A DNA stretch of 64,000 nt from contig NZ_JAERRG010000027.1 of NCBI RefSeq assembly GCF_016741935.1, positions 62,001-126,000 on the forward strand, written 5' to 3'. This stretch comes from Streptomyces endocoffeicus. GTDB taxonomy: Bacteria > Actinomycetota > Actinomycetes > Streptomycetales > Streptomycetaceae. Below the pieces are notes generated by a model. That model was given only the letters and a program-made list of their open reading frames with translations, had not been told where the DNA came from and searched no databases. This document shows, in pieces, positions 26,662 through 34,804 of the stretch (the stretch's first letter is position 1; each line of letters starts with the position of its first letter). Position numbers and translations under genes: made by a program.

Positions 26662-27908
26662 CGGAGCACCCCCGCGGGGACGAGGCGCTGGGCACTCAGC
26701 TCGCCGAGCACCAGCCGCGCGACCTCGGTGGCGCCGTGGGCCGAGGTGTGGGTGTTGTCGCGAACCTCGTCGTAGAGGTACAGCCGCTTGGACCCCTCGG
26801 GGCCGAGCTCCTCCACGAGCCGCTTGGTGAGCGCGGTCAGATCGATGAGCGGTACGCCCCGCTCGGCGGCGAGCGAGCGCATCTCGGCGGGCAGATTCAC
26901 CCCGAGGCCGTTGATGTGCAGGGCGGTGGCGTTGTCGAGGGTGCCGTCGTCGTTGAACCAGCGGCGCACGATGGGCGTGACGAGCACGGGCTTGCCGCCA
27001 CGCGCCCGTACGCCGTCGAGCAGCGCGCCGAGGTGGGCGCGGTAGTCGGCGGCGGTCGTCTGCTTGTCGTTGTGGGCGAACTGGACGAGGACGGTGTCGC
27101 CTGGTCGGATCAGCGGGCGCAGGGTGGCGAAGAGCCGGGGGTCGGCGAGGAAGGAGCCCGAACTCTCGCCCGAGTCGGCGTAGTTGGCGACCGACAGCCC
27201 GCGCCGGAAGAACTGCGGCAGCTGCTGGCCCCACCCGGTGTACGGGGCGGTGAGCTGGTCGCACACGGTGGAGTCCCCGGCGAGGAAGAGCTGGTGGCGG
27301 CGACCGGGGGTGGTTTTGGTGGCCTCGCTGACCTCGCCAGCCTCGTCGGCCTCGCTGACCTCGGTGACCTCGGTGACCTTCAGACCCGCGAGGCGCGGCG
27401 CGGCGCCGCCGAAGGCGAGGTCGAGCCCGGGGCTTCCACTGGGTCCGGTGGGCTCGCCCTCCGGCTCCCGTACGTTCACGGTGAAGGAGCGGACGAGCCG
27501 CTGCCCGGCGGCGGTCGGCGTGGCGGCGAGCATCGTCCGCCGCGACTCGGCGGTGACGCCGGTGCTGCCCGCCTCGGCGCCGCCGAGGACCGCCGTCACG
27601 TCGTACGTCCCCGGCGGGACATCGGCATGGCAGACGATGGGCGCGGTGCCGGTGCACTGCGGGACGACCGCGGCCGTGGTCGCGGCCGTGGTCGCGGCCG
27701 TGGTCGCGGCCGTGGTCGCGGCCGTGGTCGCGGCCGTGGTCGCGGCCATGGTCGCGGCCGTGGTCACGGCCGTGGTCACGGCCGTGGTCACGGCCGGGCT
27801 TTCGGCGGGCCCGGGCCCGGGGCTGGGACTCCCGGCCCAGGCCGGGGCGCCCGGTAAGGCGGCGAGGCAGGCGGTGGCGGCCAGCAGTGCGGTACCGGCG
27901 CGTCTCAT
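26658..27908 (-). CDS. Secreted SGNH hydrolase, rhamnogalacturonan acetylesterase-like
   Basis: 416 residues with a signal peptide ending near Ala25 (APAWA). The C-terminal half carries the SGNH/CE12 blocks: FLAGDSTVCD with Ser213, QFAHND (block III, HND), and D384-N-T-H387 as the Asp/His pair. These are typical of rhamnogalacturonan acetylesterases, which remove acetyl groups from pectin RG-I. Between signal peptide and domain lies a Thr-Ala linker of about ten TTAA/TTAV units made by a perfect 12-bp repeat. The first part (residues about 85-180) looks like a small beta-domain. It begins the leftward operon with DUF2264; a palindrome 91 bp upstream may control it. Confidence 0.85.
   Translation of the reverse strand: MRRAGTALLAATACLAALPGAPAWAGSPSPGPGPAESPAVTTAVTTAVTTAATMAATTAATTAATTAATTAATTAATTAAVVPQCTGTAPIVCHADVPPGTYDVTAVLGGAEAGSTGVTAESRRTMLAATPTAAGQRLVRSFTVNVREPEGEPTGPSGSPGLDLAFGGAAPRLAGLKVTEVTEVSEADEAGEVSEATKTTPGRRHQLFLAGDSTVCDQLTAPYTGWGQQLPQFFRRGLSVANYADSGESSGSFLADPRLFATLRPLIRPGDTVLVQFAHNDKQTTAADYRAHLGALLDGVRARGGKPVLVTPIVRRWFNDDGTLDNATALHINGLGVNLPAEMRSLAAERGVPLIDLTALTKRLVEELGPEGSKRLYLYDEVRDNTHTSAHGATEVARLVLGELSAQRLVPAGVLR
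27671..27790. repeat. 12-bp minisatellite in the esterase gene
   Basis: Ten tandem units of CGGCCGTGGTCG (last three end CA, one has an A instead of G) code for the Thr-Thr-Ala-Ala linker. All units keep the frame, so length variants would still make an active secreted protein. Confidence 0.95.
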
Positions 27909-27998
27909 GAAGGCTCCTCGGCTCGGCCCAGTTCGGCGCTGGAGGTTCGCCGATGGCGGGGGAAGCTACGGTCGGCCGCCCGACCATACGCCGTGTCG

Positions 27999-28010
27999 GC
28001 AAGCGCTTGC
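27999..28010. promoter_or_regulatory. Palindromic LacI-like operator before the esterase operon
   Basis: GCAAGCGCTTGC is a perfect 12-bp palindrome with a central CG, 91 bp upstream of the esterase start. It differs from the rhamnose-island boxes, so a different regulator is likely. Confidence 0.6.
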
Positions 28011-28094
28011 TAGAGGGCGCGAACGTCAGCGGGGGCCGCCCAAGAGGCGGCCCCCGCAAGTGATTTCCGCCGGACGCGGACGGTCGTACGGGAC

Positions 28095-28550
28095 TTACCC
28101 GTTCCTGCCCCGCAGGGCATCGAGCGCCCGGTCCGCGTGCACGGCCATCCGGAACTCGCTCTTGACGATCTCCAGCACTTTGCGATCGGTATCGATCACA
28201 AAGGTGACCCGCTTGGTCGGCACCGCCGCGATCCCGCGCTTCACCCCGAACCGCTCCCGCACGGTCCCCTCCGGATCCGACAGCAGCGGATAGCCGAAGG
28301 AGTACGCATGGGCGAACTCCGCCTGCTTCTCGACCGAATCGGCGCTGACCCCGACCGGCTGGGCGCCGAGCTCCTTGAACTCCGCAGCGATGTCCCGGAA
28401 GTGGCACGCCTGTTTGGTACAGCCGGGCGTGAAGGCGGCCGGATAGAAGAACAGCACCACCGGGCCGTCCGCCAGCAGCCCGCTGAGCGAACGGACGGTA
28501 CCGCTCTCATCCGGCAGTTCGAAGTCCTCGACCACATCACCGATGTCCAT
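28095..28550 (-). CDS. Peroxiredoxin, BCP/AhpC-TSA family
   Basis: 151 residues. The peroxidatic motif FTPGC44TKQAC49HF has both cysteines spaced as in atypical two-cysteine Bcp-type peroxiredoxins. It reduces hydrogen peroxide and organic peroxides in the cytoplasm using thioredoxin-type donors. Length and fold signatures (DFELPDESG at the start, GVSADSVEKQAEFA in the middle) are normal. It stands alone, tail toward the esterase promoter region. Confidence 0.93.
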   Translation of the reverse strand: MDIGDVVEDFELPDESGTVRSLSGLLADGPVVLFFYPAAFTPGCTKQACHFRDIAAEFKELGAQPVGVSADSVEKQAEFAHAYSFGYPLLSDPEGTVRERFGVKRGIAAVPTKRVTFVIDTDRKVLEIVKSEFRMAVHADRALDALRGRNG

Positions 28551-28586
28551 GAGGGCACGCTACCGGCCGCCGCGCCCGGCGGAGCG

Positions 28587-28895
28587 TCAGTAGCGCAATC
28601 GGGCGGTGTGGCCGTCGATGCGCAGGATGCATTCGGTGAACAGCGCCATCGACGGACTGTCGTCCGTGGGGACCAGCCGCAGCCCCAGGTCCATGATGGA
28701 CCGGATCACGTGGGCGGTACGGCTTCCGTCGGGATCCTGTCCGCGCAGCGCGGACCACGCCTCGAACTGCGCCCGGACCGTTTCCCACGCCGGGCCCGGC
28801 GTGAAGTGACACAGAAAAACCGGCTGGTCGACCCCGTACTGGCGTAACTCGCCGACTGCGGACTCACCTTGCATAAGCCACCATGTGGCACTCAT
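28587..28895 (-). CDS. Hypothetical protein
   Basis: 102 residues from ATG 28895 (MSATWWLMQGESAV); seven more codons are possible from ATG 28916. It has a compact mixed alpha/beta look with FLCHFTPGPAWETVRAQFEA and IMDLGLRLVPTDDSPS. Codon usage supports coding, and it lies 36 bp upstream of the peroxiredoxin gene on the same strand, so the two may be co-transcribed. No family recognised. Confidence 0.6.
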   Translation of the reverse strand: MSATWWLMQGESAVGELRQYGVDQPVFLCHFTPGPAWETVRAQFEAWSALRGQDPDGSRTAHVIRSIMDLGLRLVPTDDSPSMALFTECILRIDGHTARLRY

Positions 28896-28931
28896 CTCGT
28901 CCCCAACTCCGTACACGGGGGTGGATACCCA

Positions 28932-30209
28932 TCATACGGGTGCGGTCGTCCCAACGAGGACCGACTCCACATCAGGGGCCCAGCCCAGCAGCCGCTCGTC
29001 CGCTCCCGGCCGGGCCACGCACTGCACGCCCAGCGGAAGGGAATTGGCCGCCCGGCCCGCGGGCAGCGCCAGAGCGGGGGTTCCCGCGTAGCTCCAGGGG
29101 AGGCTCATCACGGAGTCGCCGGTGCTCGTCAGGCCGTACGGCGCCGGGCCCGTGGCCGCCGGGGTGATCCACAGATCGATCCCGTCCCGGTCCATGGCGG
29201 CCACCAGCCGCTCGCGGAACCCGGCGCGGGCGCGCAGGGCCGCGGCGTACGCGTCGTCGCTCATCCGCTGCCCCTCCCGGATCGCCTCGACGGTCTGCTC
29301 GCGGTACCGCTCGCCGTGGCGCGGGAACCATACGGCGTGGGTCCGCGCCAGCTCATAACGGTTGATCACCCGCTGCTCCGCCACGACCCGTTCGAAGTCG
29401 TCCGGGAAGGGCACCCGGCGGATCGTGAATCCGGCGGCCGCCAAGTGCCCCGCCCGCTCCTCGAAGGAGCTCCTGGCCTCGGCGTCGGCGCGGTCGAGGT
29501 ACGGCCCGAGCGGAACGCCGAGCACCGGCCGCCGCCCCGCCGCCGCCGCCCCGCCCTCGCCGGACGGCCGCCAGCCGTCGCACAGCACGGCCGCCGCCGG
29601 GGCCAGGGTCGCCACATCGGGGGCGAAGAGGCCCACGGTGTCGAAGGTCGGGGCGTTGGGGATCACACCGTCGGAGGGGATGCGGCCGTGGGTCGGCTTG
29701 AAGCCGACGACCCCGCAGTAGGCCGCCGGGCGGATCATCGAACCGATCGTCTGGGTCCCGACCGCCAACGGCACCATCCCCGCCGCCACGGCCGCCGCCG
29801 AACCACTGCTGGAGCCGCCCGGAGTGTGGTCGAGTTGGCGCGGATTGCGGGTCGGCCCGGGAGCGGTCACGGCGAACTCGGCGGTGACGGTCTTGCCCGC
29901 CACCAGCGCCCCCGCCTCCCGCAGCCGTCCGACGAGCGACGCCTCCGCCCCGGCGAACACCTCGGCGGGAACGTCCGACCCGGCACGCGTGGGCACCCCC
30001 TCGACATGCACGATGTCCTTCACGCCCACCATGACCCCATACAGCGGCGGCCGCCCGTCCACATCCCCCCACCGCTCATCGGCCGCACGCGCCGCACGCC
30101 CCAGCCGGTCCCGCCGACCGGGCTCGGACACGAAGGCCTGGATCTCCCCGTCCCCAGCCTCGATCCGGTCACAGGTCCGCGCTGCCACGGTGGCGCAAGA
30201 GGTGTCCAT
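28932..30209 (-). CDS. Amidase signature family hydrolase
   Basis: 425 residues. The Ser-Ser-Lys catalytic apparatus is visible: GVKDIVHVEG (Lys near residue 64) and the Gly/Ser-rich motif PGGSSSGSAAAVAAG (about 129-143), with QTIGSMIRPAAYCGVVGFKP following. The family cleaves amide bonds in diverse small molecules; the substrate is not predictable. In the third Gly-Ser block the sequence reads GTQTIGSMIRPA where D-x-x-GS is more common. No partner gene is adjacent. It is divergent from the inverted-repeat module. Confidence 0.9.
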   Translation of the reverse strand: MDTSCATVAARTCDRIEAGDGEIQAFVSEPGRRDRLGRAARAADERWGDVDGRPPLYGVMVGVKDIVHVEGVPTRAGSDVPAEVFAGAEASLVGRLREAGALVAGKTVTAEFAVTAPGPTRNPRQLDHTPGGSSSGSAAAVAAGMVPLAVGTQTIGSMIRPAAYCGVVGFKPTHGRIPSDGVIPNAPTFDTVGLFAPDVATLAPAAAVLCDGWRPSGEGGAAAAGRRPVLGVPLGPYLDRADAEARSSFEERAGHLAAAGFTIRRVPFPDDFERVVAEQRVINRYELARTHAVWFPRHGERYREQTVEAIREGQRMSDDAYAAALRARAGFRERLVAAMDRDGIDLWITPAATGPAPYGLTSTGDSVMSLPWSYAGTPALALPAGRAANSLPLGVQCVARPGADERLLGWAPDVESVLVGTTAPV

Positions 30210-30273
30210 GAACCGAGGCTACGCGGCGCACCGCGCTCCCGTACGCCCCGGTGAGCCGGTCCTGTCGATATGA

Positions 30274-30318
30274 CCCCGGCCCAAATAGCCCCGGCCCGAA
30301 CAGCCCCGGCCCGAGCCG
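30274..30318. repeat. 15-bp tandem repeat next to the left inverted repeat
   Basis: Three units of CCCCGGCCCGAACAG (variants CCCCGGCCCAAATAG and CCCCGGCCCGAGCCG); the last overlaps the outer end of the inverted repeat. Confidence 0.8.
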
Positions 30319-30444
30319 GCCCGTAGTGCGTAGGCACCAGGACACATGAGTGGCTGGTCCGGGCGCACCAGGGGAAGACGGCGGCGCAGGACGATGCCCG
30401 GCGGGGCGCCGGAAGGAAGTGTTGGAGGCGCGTGAATCCCGCGC
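30313..30444 (+). repeat. Left arm of the 132-bp inverted repeat flanking the export module
   Basis: Aligned by eye to the reverse complement of 37510-37641, it differs at 8 of 132 positions with no gaps. Shared core strings include CTGGTCCGGG, CACCAGGGGAAGACGGCGGC and GTGTTGGAGGCGCGTGAAT. It occupies the gap between the amidase and mmpL genes and ends 38 bp before the mmpL start, so it may contain promoter or operator sequence for that operon. Confidence 0.95.
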
Positions 30445-30482
30445 GATTCCCCTTGCCCAACGGTGTCTGGAGTGATCAACAG

Positions 30483-32735
30483 GTGGCTACATATCTTTAC
30501 CGGATCGGACGGTGGGCCTTCCGGCGCCGCCGGCTCGTGGGTGGTCTGTGGCTGGGGGTCCTGGTGCTGGCCATCGCCGCCGCAGGCGTGGCGCCGGAGG
30601 GGAAGGAAGAGGACCTCTCCATGCCCGGCACCGAGTCGCAGAAGGCGTTCGACCTGCTGGACGAGCGCTTCCCCCAGAGCAACTCCCAGGGCGCCGAGGC
30701 CCGCTTGGTGTTCCAGGCCCCGGACGGGCAGCGGGTGACGGCCAGGGAGAACAAGGCGGCCGTCGGGAAGGCACTCGGCTCGCTGGACGGGAGCGATCAG
30801 GTCGCGTCGACCACCGACCCCTATGAGACCGACGCCGTCAGCGAGGACGGCACCATCGCCTACTCCACGATCACCTACACCGTGGGCGCCGTCGACCTGA
30901 CCGGGACGACGAAGAGCGCCCTCGAGGACGCCGCCGGCCAGGCCCGGGACGCGGGGCTGACCGTGGAGATCGGCGGCTCGGCCCTGGACTCGGAAGAGGA
31001 ACCGGGCGGTACGACGGAGATCATCGGCGTGGCGGTGGCCGCGGTGGTGCTGGTCCTCGCCCTCGGGTCGCTGGTCGCGGCCGGATTGTCGCTGCTGACC
31101 GCCTTCGTGGGCGTGGCCATCGCCTTCGGCCTGGTCTCCGCGCTGGCCGCTCCGCTGGGCCTGACGTCCACCGTCGCCATCCTGGCGCTGATGCTGGGGC
31201 TGGCGGTCGGCATCGACTACGCGCTCTTCATCACCTCCCGCTTCCGTGACGAGCGCGCCCAGGGCAGCGAGCCGGAGGAGGCCGCCGGCCGGGCGGTGGG
31301 CACGGCGGGATCGGCCGTCGTCTTCGCCGGTGCGACCGTCTTCATCGCCCTGGTCGGGCTGGGGGTCGTCGGAATCCCCGAACTCACCAAGATGGGCATG
31401 GGCGGCGCGGGCGCCGTGGCCCTTGCGGTACTCGTCGCGCTGACCCTGGTCCCCGCGCTGTTCGGGTTCTTCGGCCGGCGGGTACTGTCCCGCGCCGCGC
31501 GCAAGGCACCCTCGAATCGCCGGTCGGGAAGCGAGCGCCCGCACGCGGCGCCCACCGCGGCCGGCCGGCCCGGGCTCGGGACCCGCTGGGCGCGGTTCGT
31601 GCTGCGCCGGCCGGTGGCCGTGCTGCTGATCGCCGGACTCGGTCTCGGCGCCGTCGCCGTACCGGCACTGAGCCTCGAACTCGGGCTGCCCGGAGACGAG
31701 TCCAAGTCGGTGGAGACCACCCAGCGCCGTGCCTACGACCTGCTGTCAGAAGGCTTCGGCCCCGGCTTCAACGGCCCGTTGACCGTGGTCGTGGACACGT
31801 CGGAGTCCGGGGACACCCGGGCCACCACGAACCTGGTCGCCAAGACCGTACGGGCAGTGGACGGGGTCGCGTCGGTCGGTGAGCCGGTGCTCAGCCGGAC
31901 CAAGGACACGGCCGTCCTCACCGCCGTCCCGCGGACCGCGCCGAACAGCGGCGAGACCAAGGACCTGGTGAACGCGATCCGGGGCGCGGTCTCCGGCATC
32001 GAGGCCGACACGGGCGCCGGCATCCTGGTGACCGGCACCACCGCGATGAACATCGACATCTCCGAAGCCATGTCCGACGCCCTCATCCCCTATCTGACCG
32101 TGGTCATCGGCCTGGCGGTGCTGCTGCTGATGGTGGTCTTCCGCTCGCTCCTGGTCCCGGTCAAGGCCGCGCTCGGCTTCCTGCTGTCGGTGGGTGCCGC
32201 CTTCGGCGTCCTCGTCGCCGTCTTCCAGTGGGGCTGGGCGGCCGACCTGATCGGCATCGAGCAGACCGGACCGGTCATGTCGCTGATGCCGATTCTCATC
32301 ATCGGCATAGTGTTCGGCCTCGCCATGGATTACGAGGTCTTCCTCTTCACCCGGATGCGGGAGGCCTACGTCCATGGCGCGTCCCCCGGCGACGCGATCG
32401 TCAGCGGGTTCCGGCACAGCGGACGGGTGGTGGCCGCGGCGGCGATCATCATGATCAGCGTGTTCGCCGGATTCATCGGGATGAGCAGCCCGACCATCCA
32501 GACGATGGGCGTCGGCCTGGCCGCCGCCGTCGCCTTCGACGCCTTCGTGGTCCGGATGGCGATCGCACCCGCGGTCCTGGCACTGCTCGGCCACCGGGCC
32601 TGGTGGCTGCCTCGTATCCTGGACCGTGTGCTGCCGAATGTGGACATCGAGGGTGAGAAGCTGAACAGGCCTGTCCCGGCCTCCGCGACCGTGCCGGACG
32701 CGGCGGCGCCGCGGCTCCCCGTCGACCGGTACTGA
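30483..32735 (+). CDS. MMPL/RND family exporter
   Basis: 750 residues. GTG 30483 is chosen because GGAG lies 10 bp upstream; an earlier in-frame GTG at 30432 overlaps the repeat. The protein has the MmpL plan: one N-terminal helix, a large outer domain, a helix bundle (about 190-350), a second helix, a second outer domain and a second bundle (about 540-700). Family segments GLAVGIDYALFITSRFRDE and GLAMDYEVFLFTRMREAY hold the proton-relay Asp. Such proteins export lipids, siderophores or antibiotics. It is followed after 7 bp by a two-component system. Confidence 0.93.
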   Translation: MATYLYRIGRWAFRRRRLVGGLWLGVLVLAIAAAGVAPEGKEEDLSMPGTESQKAFDLLDERFPQSNSQGAEARLVFQAPDGQRVTARENKAAVGKALGSLDGSDQVASTTDPYETDAVSEDGTIAYSTITYTVGAVDLTGTTKSALEDAAGQARDAGLTVEIGGSALDSEEEPGGTTEIIGVAVAAVVLVLALGSLVAAGLSLLTAFVGVAIAFGLVSALAAPLGLTSTVAILALMLGLAVGIDYALFITSRFRDERAQGSEPEEAAGRAVGTAGSAVVFAGATVFIALVGLGVVGIPELTKMGMGGAGAVALAVLVALTLVPALFGFFGRRVLSRAARKAPSNRRSGSERPHAAPTAAGRPGLGTRWARFVLRRPVAVLLIAGLGLGAVAVPALSLELGLPGDESKSVETTQRRAYDLLSEGFGPGFNGPLTVVVDTSESGDTRATTNLVAKTVRAVDGVASVGEPVLSRTKDTAVLTAVPRTAPNSGETKDLVNAIRGAVSGIEADTGAGILVTGTTAMNIDISEAMSDALIPYLTVVIGLAVLLLMVVFRSLLVPVKAALGFLLSVGAAFGVLVAVFQWGWAADLIGIEQTGPVMSLMPILIIGIVFGLAMDYEVFLFTRMREAYVHGASPGDAIVSGFRHSGRVVAAAAIIMISVFAGFIGMSSPTIQTMGVGLAAAVAFDAFVVRMAIAPAVLALLGHRAWWLPRILDRVLPNVDIEGEKLNRPVPASATVPDAAAPRLPVDRY

Positions 32736-32742
32736 GGCGACC

Positions 32743-34110
32743 ATGACGCACAGGGCTGGCGATGGCCCGCGACCACGCGGCACGTGGTGGCGGGAGGGAG
32801 CGATCACGGCGACGGCGTTCGTGCTCTGTCTGCTCGGCGGCGTGCTGCGGGACGACGGCAGCACGCTGCAACCGCCGCCTGCCGCCGCCTACTTCATCGC
32901 CGTGGTGTCCTGTGCCGTGCTGCCGGTGCGGCACCGGGCGCCCCTGGCCGCCATGGCGGTCACGGCCGCGAGCGGCGTGCTGGTGCCGCCCTTGGGCCTC
33001 CTGCTGAGCCCGCTCATCGTGGCCCCCGCCGGGATCACCGCCTACTCCTACTCGCTCACCGCGCGCACCGAACGGCGCGCGGTGGGCGCGGTGTCGCTCA
33101 TCTCCCTGGCGCTGCTGATCGCCTCCACCCCCTTGTTCGGGGCCCTCTCGGGGAAGGACGCGAGCAGGGTGGCCGCGGTGGTGGCGTTCCCGCTGGTGGC
33201 CGGCCTACTCGGGCACTCGGTGCGGAACCGGCGGGCCTACCTGGCGGCCGTGGAGGAGCGGGCCCGGCAGGCCGAGAAGAGCCGGGACAGCGAGGCGCGC
33301 CGGAGAGTGGGCGAGGAACGGTTGCGCATCGCCCGGGAACTGCACGACCTCGTGGCCAGTCAGATCACCCTGGCCAACGCGCAGGCCACGGTCGCCGCCC
33401 ACCTCTTCGACGCCCGCCCGGAGCAGACCCGCAAGAGCCTCAAGGAGCTCATCGAGACCACCGGCGACGCGCTCGACGAACTACGGGCCACGGTCGGTCT
33501 GCTGCGTCAGTCCGGGGACGCGGACGCGCCCGCCGAACCGGCGCCCGGGCTGTCCCAGCTTCCCACGCTCCTCGAGTCGTTCCGCCGCGCGGGTCTGGAG
33601 GTGTCGGTGCACCAGGAAGGCACGGCCAGGCCGCTGCCGCCGGGACTGGACCTCACCGCCTACCGCATCGTCCAGGAGGCCCTGACCAACGTGACCAAGC
33701 ACGCCGGTACCGGTAGCGCCCGGGTGCGCCTCGTCTGGAACCGCGATCGCGTGACCCTCACCGTCGCCGACGACGGCGGGGGCGCCCGTATAGCGCCGAC
33801 CGCGTCCACTGGGCGGGGTGCGGCCACGGGCCCGCGTGCGGCCACGCCGGCGGACCGTCCGCCCGGCTACGGTCTGATCGGGATGCGTGAACGTGCCACC
33901 GCGGTCGGGGGGCAGCTCTCGGCGGGCAGGCGCCCGGAGGGCGGCTTCCTCGTCTCCACCCAGCTGCCCCTCCCGCCCGCCAAGGACACGACGCGCGGGA
34001 CTGACGGAGCGACATGGACTGACGGAGCGACAACCATCGAGGGGCGAATGACCGACGGAGCGACGGGCGACGGACGGACGGGCGGCGGAGAGGCCGGGGG
34101 TGCGCCATGA
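32743..34110 (+). CDS. Two-component sensor histidine kinase (NarL/DesK type)
   Basis: 455 residues. Four to five N-terminal membrane helices (about 20-165) with almost no outer loop suggest sensing within the membrane. The dimerisation domain has the phosphorylated His201 in RIARELHDLVASQI, and the ATPase domain has N in EALTNVTKHAG and the G-box GYGLIGMRERA. The C-terminal 45 residues are repeat-derived (TDGATWTDGATTIEG). It overlaps the regulator start (ATGA) and follows mmpL, so it probably senses a compound or stress that the exporter handles. Confidence 0.93.
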   Translation: MTHRAGDGPRPRGTWWREGAITATAFVLCLLGGVLRDDGSTLQPPPAAAYFIAVVSCAVLPVRHRAPLAAMAVTAASGVLVPPLGLLLSPLIVAPAGITAYSYSLTARTERRAVGAVSLISLALLIASTPLFGALSGKDASRVAAVVAFPLVAGLLGHSVRNRRAYLAAVEERARQAEKSRDSEARRRVGEERLRIARELHDLVASQITLANAQATVAAHLFDARPEQTRKSLKELIETTGDALDELRATVGLLRQSGDADAPAEPAPGLSQLPTLLESFRRAGLEVSVHQEGTARPLPPGLDLTAYRIVQEALTNVTKHAGTGSARVRLVWNRDRVTLTVADDGGGARIAPTASTGRGAATGPRAATPADRPPGYGLIGMRERATAVGGQLSAGRRPEGGFLVSTQLPLPPAKDTTRGTDGATWTDGATTIEGRMTDGATGDGRTGGGEAGGAP

Positions 34111-34799
34111 CGCTCCGGGTGCTGCTCGCCGACGATCAGGCCCTGCTGCGCGGGGCCTTCCGGCTGCTCCTCGACAGCGCCGACGACATCACCGTGGTCG
34201 GCGAGGCCGCCGACGGCAGGGAGGCGGTGAGACTCACCCGGGAGCTGCGGCCGGATGTGGTGATCATGGACATCCGGATGCCGGAGGTGGACGGTCTCAC
34301 CGCCACGTCGGAGATCTGCGCGGACCCGGATCTGCGTGCCAGCCGCATCCTGGTCCTCACCACGTATGAGACCGACGAGTACGTCGCTCAGGCGCTGCGC
34401 GCGGGGGCCGGCGGCTTCATCGGCAAGGGCATCGGGGCCGAGGACCTGCTGGACGCCGTGCGGACGATCGCCGACGGCGACACTCTTCTGTCCCCCGCCG
34501 CCACCCGCTCCTTGGTCGCCCGTTTCCTGGCCACACCGGACCACGCCGCGCGGCACCACCCCGAACAGCTCGCCGTGCTCACCCCGCGCGAACGCGAGAT
34601 GGTGGCCCTGGTCGCGACCGGCCTGTCCAACCAGGAGATCGCCGAGCGGATGTTCCTCAGCCCCTTCACCGTCCGTGCCCATGTGCAGCGCGCCATGACG
34701 AAGCTGGACGCCCGCGACCGGGCGCAACTCGTCGTCATCGCCTACCGGACGGGCCTGGCCCACGCCGCCCCCGACGGCGGGACCGACGGCCCGTCGTAG
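34107..34799 (+). CDS. LuxR/NarL-type response regulator
   Basis: 230 residues. The receiver domain has acidic D9-D10, the phosphorylation site Asp55 (VVIMDIRMPEVDG), conserved Thr in VLTTYE and Lys in GKGIGAEDLL. The C-terminal helix-turn-helix is typical (LTPREREMVALVATGLSNQEIAERMFLS is its region, about 158-185). It is translationally coupled to the kinase. The two inverted-repeat arms that precede the two operons of the module are natural candidates for its binding sites. Confidence 0.95.
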   Translation: MTLRVLLADDQALLRGAFRLLLDSADDITVVGEAADGREAVRLTRELRPDVVIMDIRMPEVDGLTATSEICADPDLRASRILVLTTYETDEYVAQALRAGAGGFIGKGIGAEDLLDAVRTIADGDTLLSPAATRSLVARFLATPDHAARHHPEQLAVLTPREREMVALVATGLSNQEIAERMFLSPFTVRAHVQRAMTKLDARDRAQLVVIAYRTGLAHAAPDGGTDGPS

Positions 34800-34804
34800 C
34801 CGAG

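Noticed and set aside
27671..27790. Tandem repeats as a CRISPR array
   Set aside because: Units are 12 bp with no spacers and are in frame within a coding region.
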